This document shows, piece after piece, positions 57,795 through 64,000 of a DNA stretch of 64,000 nt. Within the stretch, counting starts at the first letter, position 1. Each line of letters opens with the position of its first letter. A program made the translations under genes and the position numbers. Where the stretch lies: contig NZ_JAESWB010000115.1 of NCBI RefSeq assembly GCF_016765675.1, positions 1 through 64,000 of the forward strand, written 5' to 3'. Origin of the DNA: Neobacillus paridis. Its GTDB lineage: Bacteria > Bacillota > Bacilli > Bacillales > Cytobacillaceae. The notes under the pieces were generated by a model, which did no database searches, was not told the DNA's origin, and saw only the letters and a list, made by a program, of their open reading frames with translations.

Positions 57795-58016
57795 TTATGA
57801 AGACATTTTAACTTTCTTATGTGTGGTCGTCCATTTTCCACGGCTTGGACTCATGACCAAATCATTATAGGCTAAGACATTTAAATCTCGTTGTACGGTT
57901 CGAGGAGTGATACCAAATTCCTCTACAAGTTCCTGTGTTGTAACTGTGCCATTCTTACGGATAAACATGTAGATACATTTGATGCGGTTTAACATCCGGT
58001 TAGTTGAAGGTTTCAA
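57795..58016 (-). CDS. ytzE: DeoR-type small HTH regulator YtzE
   Basis: 73 residues, a bare winged-helix domain: TTQELVEEFGITPRTVQRDLNVLAYNDLV. It lacks the sugar-binding domain of full DeoR proteins. Near-identical in layout to B. subtilis YtzE. Target genes unknown; the adjacent permease on the same strand is a possible one. Confidence 0.83.
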   Translation of the reverse strand: MKPSTNRMLNRIKCIYMFIRKNGTVTTQELVEEFGITPRTVQRDLNVLAYNDLVMSPSRGKWTTTHKKVKMSS

Positions 58017-58573
58017 AGAACCACTCCCTATCCTTTTTTCAAACCTTTGGCTAATCCCTCTATCGACAGTCTGGTTGAAAATTGCTTTTCAAAATATGTA
58101 ATTTTCTTTTCCGCGCAGACATCTCCTTTTTATGGAAGGTCCTCTGTCAATATTTCAATGTCTTATCCTTAGTCTTATTGTACCCATAATTTCAAAAAAT
58201 TTCTACTACAATAGTATAGTTTTAAGAATTTTCCTCCATTATTTTGAAAAGCAGAGTGTTTTCCCTCCTTTTTTTAATTCTTACTATAGGGTATGGTGTA
58301 AACTATGGGACTTATGATAAATTAATTGAATTTTCTAATAAAATTTTTAGTGAAATATTTCGTTTTTTAGAAACTAGCTTAGTTGTAAGGACAAAAATTC
58401 AAGCGAGGGTTTTCACCAATGACAAGCATCATGTAAACCGGAAATTGAAAATCGATGTGGAAAATTGTAATCTTTACTATAAGTTACGTGGAAATAATCT
58501 GCGTCTTTTTATAAAGTGTCTCTTCATAGTTAGGCAAAAATAGAATAAAATTGTGAAAAGGAATGAAAACAAT
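58017..58573. other. AT-rich gap without a recognised gene
   Basis: About 550 bp between ytzE and thpR. Plus-strand open frames of 61 and 99 codons here have no good start site and produce low-complexity, cysteine- and lysine-rich sequence, so they are not called. Minor T and A runs only; no clear promoter or RNA was found. Confidence 0.5.
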
Positions 58574-59140
58574 ATGCAGCAAACCCATTATTTTTTTGCC
58601 GTTAGGATCCCGGAAGATACGAAGGTACTTATGAAGGATATAATGGAGAAATTGCAACAAAGTTTTCCTTTTGACCGCTGGGTCCATCATCAGGATCTTC
58701 ATATTACATTAGCATTTCTCGGGGCGGCGGAGGCTGAGAAACTGACGGCAGCAGAAAGCTTCGTGAGAGAGGGATTAGAAACGGAAAAATCTTTTCGATT
58801 ACAAATAAACGGACTCGGAGTCTTTGGAAGGGAGGATTCCCCAAGAGTATTTTGGGCAGATACGGTCGATAGCAGTGAACTGCGAATCGTAAGGAATAAG
58901 GTATATACAGCTTGCGGGAAAGCAGGCTTTCAATTAGAAACGAGGCCATTTCGACCGCATATTACTTTAGCAAGAAAATGGAGCTCCGAAACCACTTTTC
59001 AAAAAAAGAGGCTTGAAGTTTGGCAGGAATTGCAATCTGAACCACTCTCCTTTCAGGCGAAGGATGTTGTGTTATATCAAACGTATCTCAATCAAACTCC
59101 TAAATATAAAGCGATAACTATTTTTCCACTACAATCATAG
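58574..59140 (+). CDS. thpR: RNA 2',3'-cyclic phosphodiesterase ThpR (YtlP)
   Basis: 188 residues of the 2H phosphoesterase fold. The two catalytic HxTx motifs are HITLAF (His43, Thr45) and HITLAR (His129, Thr131). ATG 58574 has AAAAGGAA upstream; a GTG at 58553 is also in frame. It opens 2',3'-cyclic phosphates on RNA ends and was earlier called 2'-5' RNA ligase. Confidence 0.9.
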   Translation: MQQTHYFFAVRIPEDTKVLMKDIMEKLQQSFPFDRWVHHQDLHITLAFLGAAEAEKLTAAESFVREGLETEKSFRLQINGLGVFGREDSPRVFWADTVDSSELRIVRNKVYTACGKAGFQLETRPFRPHITLARKWSSETTFQKKRLEVWQELQSEPLSFQAKDVVLYQTYLNQTPKYKAITIFPLQS

Positions 59141-59160
59141 AGATAAAAGGGTTGGTTTTT

Positions 59161-60141
59161 ATGAGAAGCATCTACTTTATTGTTAATCCGAATGCCGGAA
59201 ACGGACGCTGCCGTAAAATATGGGATAGAATAGAAACCTTGTTGATCGATGAACAAGTTTCTTTTTTGGCATTTTATACGGAATATCCGGGTCATGCAAA
59301 AAAACTTGCCGGACAAATTGCGGCTAAACATGATGGGGAAACCATCATTGTAACGGTTGGCGGCGACGGAACTTTGCATGAAGTCATGAATGGCGTCACC
59401 AGGAATAAAAATGTCATCCTTGGGTTTATTCCAGGCGGGTCCGGGAATGATTTTTCCAGAGGCTTCAAGATTCCGTCCAACCCTGTGAAAGCTCTGCAGG
59501 TACTGCTTCGTTTAATAAAAAGTGATCCTGTTCAAATAGATAACGGAAAAATGACATTGGCGGACGGGGCGGAGGAGTTTTTCATTAACAATATGGGTGC
59601 CGGATTTGATGCACTCATTGCCTATCAGGTCAATCATTCACCAATCAAGGCTATCCTTAATAAGCTGTCATTGGGCCGTTTAGTTTATGTTTATTTTCTG
59701 CTGAAAGAATTATTCACTTTTAAACCGACAACCATTGATATTGCGATTGATGGGAAAAAGTATTCCTTTAAACAGTCATGGTTTGTCACCGTTTCAAATC
59801 AGCCATATTATGGCGGGGGGATGAAAATTGCCCCCGCAGCTATTCCCGATGACGGTTTACTGGATATTACCGTTGTTCATGAATTATCCAGATGGAAGCT
59901 GTTGCTGGTATTTATAAGCGTCTTTTGGGGCAAGCATATATTTTTTCAAGAAGTGAAGACCTTTAAAGGCAGAATGATATCGATTCAATCGGCGGAGAAA
60001 CTGTTTGTCCATGGGGATGGGGAGCATGTTGGCTACACTCCTTTAAAAATCGAAATCCAGGTCAAGTCGATGCAGGTATTGACAAGAATGCAGCATGCCC
60101 CAGAAGTTAATCTAGAAGCGAGGGATTCAAATGACTTCTAA
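59161..60141 (+). CDS. ytlR: Diacylglycerol kinase family protein YtlR
   Basis: 326 residues. Lipid-kinase catalytic motif VTVGGDGTLHEVMNG near residues 65-78, then FIPGGSGNDFSRGF. The N terminus YFIVNPNAGNG is typical. It phosphorylates a lipid, probably diacylglycerol or a related one. Start ATG 59161 follows AAAGGG; its end overlaps the pullulanase start by 11 bp. Confidence 0.86.
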   Translation: MRSIYFIVNPNAGNGRCRKIWDRIETLLIDEQVSFLAFYTEYPGHAKKLAGQIAAKHDGETIIVTVGGDGTLHEVMNGVTRNKNVILGFIPGGSGNDFSRGFKIPSNPVKALQVLLRLIKSDPVQIDNGKMTLADGAEEFFINNMGAGFDALIAYQVNHSPIKAILNKLSLGRLVYVYFLLKELFTFKPTTIDIAIDGKKYSFKQSWFVTVSNQPYYGGGMKIAPAAIPDDGLLDITVVHELSRWKLLLVFISVFWGKHIFFQEVKTFKGRMISIQSAEKLFVHGDGEHVGYTPLKIEIQVKSMQVLTRMQHAPEVNLEARDSNDF

Positions 60142-62353
60142 TAATAGGAATTTTCTTGCTTATTTGGACGAGATGGACTTGATTACCATTCTTCTTCCCC
60201 TTTCCTATCACCAGGGGTTATCTTCCTCTTTTTCTTTAACTGATGGACTAGGAGAGAGTCGATTGCAAACAATTAAAAAATATTTCATCGAAGGCTATTA
60301 TAAATATATCTGCCGATTTTCGGAAGAATATGACTTTGGGAAACAGTATTGGATTATCGACGAACATAGCGGCAAAACCGATTTACAAATCGGTGCTGTC
60401 ATTAGAACGGAAGCCTTTGACCAAAAATTTTATTATGAGGGGCATGATTTAGGAGTAACCTATCAGAAAGATCAGTGCCTTTTTAAACTTTGGGCGCCGA
60501 CTGCTGTTCAGGTTAAATTGAAATTAAACCCACCTTCCAGTCCCGATTCGGAAATAGTAAAGCTGAAACGAGGGGATAAGGGGATTTGGTCGGTAATCGT
60601 TTCCCGTGATTTGGAATATTACCAATATAGTTATCTTGTACAGGTTAATCAGGAATGGCGCGAGGCCGTTGACCCGTACGTCAAGGCTGTCAGTGCAAAT
60701 GGTGAAGCCGGTGTTATTGTCAATCTGAAGAAGACCGATCGGCCGAAGATCACTCTCCCCCCCATTGAAAGTCCGGTGGATGCCATTATTTACGAAACAC
60801 ATATAAGAGATTTCACGATTCACCCGAATAGCGGGGTTAAGCATAAAGGATTATATCTTGGGGCCGGGGAATTAAATACCAAAGGTAAGGACGCCGAACC
60901 TACCGGTTTATCCTACGTAAAAGCTTTAGGTGTTACCCATATAGAATTCCTTCCGTTTCATGATTTTGCCGGTGTTGATGAATTAAAGCCGAAGGAATCA
61001 TATAATTGGGGCTATAATCCCCTGCATTTCAATACTCCGGAAGGCAGCTACTCCACAGATCCCACTGATCCCTATTCCAGAATTATCGAATTAAAGCAAT
61101 TAATTGACCAGGTTCATCGAGCTGGACTTCGGGTTATGATGGATGTGGTCTATAACCACGTTTATATCCGTGAACAATCCTCATTTGAAAAAATCATTCC
61201 TGGTTATTACTTTCGTCATAATGACATGGGAATGCCATCAAATGGCACCGGTGTCGGGAATGATATCGCATCCGAACGGCGGATGGTACGAAAATTTATC
61301 GTTGATTCCGTTCGCTACTGGCTAGAGGAATATCATATTGATGGTTTTCGTTTCGATTTAATGGGGATTTTGGATATTGAGACAATGAATGAAGTGAAAA
61401 CTGTCTGTGATTCAATCAGTAAGGGTGGGGAAGTCCTCATCATTGGTGAGGGCTGGAGTCTTAATACCCCGCTGCCGTGTAACCAAAAAGCGAATCTGGC
61501 AAATCAGGATAAATTGCCGCGGATTGCCCAGTTTAATGATCAATTTCGCGATGTTATAAAAGGCAGTACGTTTCATCTTGATGATAAAGGCTATGCCCTG
61601 GGAAATGAAGCGTACCATGAGGCCGCATTTGAAGCGATTACCGGCAGTATTGGCTTTAATAAGCGAGAAAATCGTCTGTTTAATGAACCAACGCAAACTG
61701 TCAACTATATTGAATGTCATGATAACCATACATTATGGGATAAGCTTCAAGTCTGTTTGAAGGATGAAAATATAGAGGTAAAAAAGAAATATCACCGTTT
61801 GGCAACCGGATTGGTCATCTTGTCGCAAGGAATTCCTTTTCTCCACAGCGGGCAGGAGTTTTTCCAGACGAAACAAGGTAACGGCAACAGCTACCGAGCC
61901 CCTGACACTGTTAATCAGCTCGATTGGATACGGAAAAGTGAAAATGAAGAAAATGTAAACTATCTAACAGGTCTTATTCAAATTCGTAAGGAATATCGTT
62001 GTTTTCGTTACCGGACTGCTGCCGAAATCCGAGCTAAAATTCGACAGTTTCCACTCCCCGCACCAATGATGGGCTTAATATATTATTCAGAAGGATACGA
62101 TATTCTTCTCGTAGTGAACCCATCGAAAAAGCAGTACTCCATTTCCCTGCCAAAGGGAAAATGGTCACTTTTAGCTAATCAACATTATGCAGATAAGGTT
62201 CCAAAAGGCAGCTTTTACGAGGGGGAATCAGTGATTGAACCAATCTCACTTCATGTATTCGTAACATCCAGCTCTACGAGTAATCCTGCGGCAGCATTAG
62301 CATCGCTTTTTCTTCAAAAAGATGACTTGACGAAAAAAGGCAAATGGAGATAA
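60131..62353 (+). CDS. amyX: Type I pullulanase (AmyX)
   Basis: 740 residues, no signal peptide, so intracellular. CBM48-like segment (FKLWAPTAVQVKLKL) around residue 120, the pullulanase mark YNWGYNP at Tyr291, and GH13 catalytic residues in DGFRFDLMG (Asp409), IIGEGW (Glu440) and ECHDNHTLWD (Asp531). It cleaves alpha-1,6 bonds in glycogen left by GlgP, linking it to the glg operon 40 kb away. ATG overlaps the ytlR end. Confidence 0.94.
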   Translation: MTSNNRNFLAYLDEMDLITILLPLSYHQGLSSSFSLTDGLGESRLQTIKKYFIEGYYKYICRFSEEYDFGKQYWIIDEHSGKTDLQIGAVIRTEAFDQKFYYEGHDLGVTYQKDQCLFKLWAPTAVQVKLKLNPPSSPDSEIVKLKRGDKGIWSVIVSRDLEYYQYSYLVQVNQEWREAVDPYVKAVSANGEAGVIVNLKKTDRPKITLPPIESPVDAIIYETHIRDFTIHPNSGVKHKGLYLGAGELNTKGKDAEPTGLSYVKALGVTHIEFLPFHDFAGVDELKPKESYNWGYNPLHFNTPEGSYSTDPTDPYSRIIELKQLIDQVHRAGLRVMMDVVYNHVYIREQSSFEKIIPGYYFRHNDMGMPSNGTGVGNDIASERRMVRKFIVDSVRYWLEEYHIDGFRFDLMGILDIETMNEVKTVCDSISKGGEVLIIGEGWSLNTPLPCNQKANLANQDKLPRIAQFNDQFRDVIKGSTFHLDDKGYALGNEAYHEAAFEAITGSIGFNKRENRLFNEPTQTVNYIECHDNHTLWDKLQVCLKDENIEVKKKYHRLATGLVILSQGIPFLHSGQEFFQTKQGNGNSYRAPDTVNQLDWIRKSENEENVNYLTGLIQIRKEYRCFRYRTAAEIRAKIRQFPLPAPMMGLIYYSEGYDILLVVNPSKKQYSISLPKGKWSLLANQHYADKVPKGSFYEGESVIEPISLHVFVTSSSTSNPAAALASLFLQKDDLTKKGKWR

Positions 62354-62366
62354 AATCTATTATGAT

Positions 62367-62403
62367 GGCTATTGTAGAATAACATATCAATAGCCCTTTT
62401 TTA
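62367..62403 (+). terminator. Terminator after the pullulanase gene
   Basis: GGCTATTG pairs with CAATAGCC around a 14-base loop, followed by a T run. Confidence 0.85.
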
Positions 62404-62564
62404 TTTAAATAACAGACCACGTTTAAATCTATTCTAATTGGAAATTGGTTATAAAGATAAACCTTTGGACGGTTAAGGTTCTTCCTATCCTGGAGAAGTC
62501 CTTCTAGTAAAGTTAGTTAGGATTAGGGACACCACCATTAGAACGGCATAAATTGAAGGTGACA

Positions 62565-63341
62565 ATGTTGGAACATATATTAGGACAAAAGTGGGAAATA
62601 ACACCCGCTGGCGGCGCCACTGGTGAAGCATTTTTTGCAAAAAATGAGAACCAAAGCCTTTTTCTCAAACGGAATTCTTCCCCTTTTTTGGCCGTGCTGT
62701 CAGCCGAAGGGATCGTTCCAAAGCTGATTTGGACAAAGCGTTTGGAAAACGGTGATGTCATTACAGCCCAGCAATGGCTGGAAGGGCGGGAGCTAAAACC
62801 AGAAGAAATGAATCAAGAACTTGTTGCCAGGCTGTTAAAGAAAATCCACCGATCAGAACCGATGCTTAGTATGCTTAGCCGCCTCGAAAAGTCTCCTTTA
62901 AACCCTGAAATGATATTTCAATCGATTATAAATGAAGTCGATAACGAAACGCTTTCTTTACCGGAAGTTCGGAGGGCATTGGCTTTCTTAAAACAAGAAT
63001 CAAAAAATGTCCATTGCGAAGAAAAAGTCGTTTGCCATGGTGATTTGAATCATAACAATTGGCTGCTTACAGAGGATAACGAGCTGTACCTAATTGATTG
63101 GGATGGAGCTGCGATTGCCGATCCGGCAATCGATTTAGGAATGCTATTATATTGGTACATTCCCGAAGAAAATTGGCGGGACTGGCTTTCCATGTATGGG
63201 GAGGAGCTTACAGATAACTTAAAACTAAGGATGAAATGGTATACAGTCCTTCAGACCATTTCATCCATTCAGTTCCATAAAGATAAAAACCGCCTTGAGG
63301 AAATGAAGAAATGGATTAAATTTCTAGACGAAATTCTTTAA
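62565..63341 (+). CDS. ytmP: Aminoglycoside phosphotransferase-like kinase YtmP
   Basis: About 258 residues of the APH/choline-kinase fold: nucleotide region near ITPAGGATGEAFFAK, catalytic loop VVCHGDLNHNNWLL and metal loop LYLIDWDGAAIADPAIDLG. ATG 62565 and TTG 62568 are both near GAAGGTG; the frame is open to 62553. Substrate unknown. The stop abuts the convergent ytzH stop with no base between. Confidence 0.84.
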   Translation: MLEHILGQKWEITPAGGATGEAFFAKNENQSLFLKRNSSPFLAVLSAEGIVPKLIWTKRLENGDVITAQQWLEGRELKPEEMNQELVARLLKKIHRSEPMLSMLSRLEKSPLNPEMIFQSIINEVDNETLSLPEVRRALAFLKQESKNVHCEEKVVCHGDLNHNNWLLTEDNELYLIDWDGAAIADPAIDLGMLLYWYIPEENWRDWLSMYGEELTDNLKLRMKWYTVLQTISSIQFHKDKNRLEEMKKWIKFLDEIL

Positions 63342-63620
63342 TTACGAAAATTGTCCAATATCATTTACCCATTGTGATAAATTTTCCTGATTGGAAACAA
63401 TGTGTTGGTCGAGGTCGGCAGTCTGGGCTCCTTCTTGACTGTAATAATAGATATCCTGCAGAATGTCTTTTATATTTTGGCTGACCTGTGCATTTACCAT
63501 CAGTGATTTAGCCAATCGTTCCAGCTGTTCACATTCCGCTGTTGAGCCGCAACAATCGGTTTGATGATCATTTAATATATCTTTTAGTAATGTGACTTGA
63601 TCCTGATGATTCAGTGGCAA
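63342..63620 (-). CDS. ytzH: Small conserved protein YtzH
   Basis: 92 residues, the B. subtilis YtzH length, from TTG 63620 (LPLNHQDQVTLLKDILNDHQ); the ATG at 63629 touches AAAGGATG and is too close to it to be initiated there. Contains CCGSTAECEQ. Function unknown. Converges with ytmP. Confidence 0.8.
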   Translation of the reverse strand: MPLNHQDQVTLLKDILNDHQTDCCGSTAECEQLERLAKSLMVNAQVSQNIKDILQDIYYYSQEGAQTADLDQHIVSNQENLSQWVNDIGQFS

Positions 63621-63757
63621 GAAAAACACATCCTTTCAAGTAAAAATGAAAATTGAATTCACCTTTAGGTTGTGGATTCTTTTTTTGTTTATTCACTTGC
63701 AACAGATATTGCTTCGTGATATTGTTTTCATCAAAATTATCTTATAGGAGTGCCGTA

Positions 63758-64000
63758 ATGAGACTTAGAAATAAACCTTGGGCAAAGGATAAAATAGCAC
63801 AATACCCCCAGTATATCGTTCCAAATCCGGAAGAATATAAAGGAAAATGGCATGAGGCATTTGCTAGTGATCAGCCGCTCCACATTGAAGTAGGTACCGG
63901 GAAAGGCCGGTTTATTACCGAAATGGCCAAAGCTCATCCAGAGATTAACTACATTGGGATCGAATTATTTGATAGTGTCATCGTCGCTGCATTAGACCGA
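63758..64000 (+). CDS. trmB: tRNA (guanine-N7-)-methyltransferase TrmB, 5' part
   Basis: Only the first 81 codons lie inside the window; the gene runs past the right edge. [13 protein letters not shown] is the typical N terminus and [16 protein letters not shown] is the SAM-binding motif. It methylates G46 of tRNA variable loops. RBS TAGGAG before ATG 63758. Confidence 0.92.
   Translation, partial: MRLRNKPWAKDKIAQYPQYIVPNPEEYKGKWHEAFASDQPLHIEVGTGKGRFITEMAKAHPEINYIGIELFDSVIVAALDR

Noticed and set aside
58132..58543. Two overlapping plus-strand open frames of 61 and 99 codons
   Set aside because: They lie in AT-rich DNA, lack ribosome-binding sites, overlap each other and have atypical composition.

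Overview
The window reads as a chromosome segment from a member of the Bacillaceae (Bacillus, Neobacillus or a close relative). The left edge has the 3' end of an rRNA operon (5S) followed by 21 complete tRNA genes in the Val-Thr-Lys-Leu-Gly-Leu-Arg-Pro-Ala-Met-Ile-Ser-fMet-Asp-Phe-His-Gly-Ile-Asn-Ser-Glu order known from the large Bacillus subtilis rrnB cluster. To the right come glgBCDAP, menFDHBEC and many B. subtilis yt* genes (ytiB, yidD/ytjA, ytkD, ytlACD, ytmAB, pckA, metK, asnB, ytoA, ytpAB, ytqAB, leuS, ytfP, ytgP, ytnA, ytzE, ytlP, ytlR, amyX, ytmP, ytzH, trmB). Family and symbol assignments rest on recognising the protein sequences by eye; no database search was run.

Layout. 1-2628: 5S rRNA and tRNA cluster, interrupted by four unusual units, each a 5' tRNA half plus a structured non-coding insert (two single units of 135 bp and a tandem pair of 156 bp). 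2629-2995: terminator, an IS-like hairpin, a cre site, promoter and operators. 2996-11507: an accessory amino-sugar catabolic cluster, most likely for N-acetylgalactosamine: GntR-type regulator, mannose-family PTS (IIA, IIB, IIC, IID), SIS-domain deaminase, deacetylase, tagatose-6-phosphate kinase, tagatose-bisphosphate aldolase, and a 5'-truncated cutC remnant. 11508-19919: glycogen operon glgBCDAP. 19958-28694: menaquinone genes, with menA divergent from menFDHBEC. 28757-37850: zinc-binding lipoprotein with two Zur-like boxes, carbonic anhydrase, small conserved proteins, Nudix hydrolase, an ABC importer, an alpha/beta hydrolase and pckA. 38080-41867: SAM riboswitch with metK, then asnB. 41888-46807: ytoA, the lipase and terpene synthase pair ytpA-ytpB, methyltransferase and radical-SAM genes, and two tiny genes. 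46930-49704: T-box leader and leuS. 49801-57624: cse60-like gene, flavoprotein, lipid II flippase, pseudouridine synthase, E. coli-type SpeD, an ATPase, a DUF2935 gene and an amino-acid permease. 57795-64000: ytzE, thpR, diacylglycerol-kinase-like gene, pullulanase, ytmP, ytzH and the start of trmB, cut by the window end.

How the genes work together. The PTS cluster would import and phosphorylate GalNAc, deacetylate and deaminate it to tagatose-6-phosphate, phosphorylate that and cleave it to triose phosphates; a cre-like site and repeated operator half-sites suggest control by CcpA and the local GntR regulator. The glycogen operon makes and phosphorolyses glycogen, and the downstream pullulanase can debranch it. 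The men genes convert chorismate to demethylmenaquinone. metK, asnB and leuS carry or may carry RNA leader control.

The most unusual signal is the set of tRNA-half units in the tRNA cluster. In the Ile and Gly units the sequence departs from the tRNA exactly at the same heptamer and shares a further 11-mer, which points to a common non-coding element rather than random tRNA decay.
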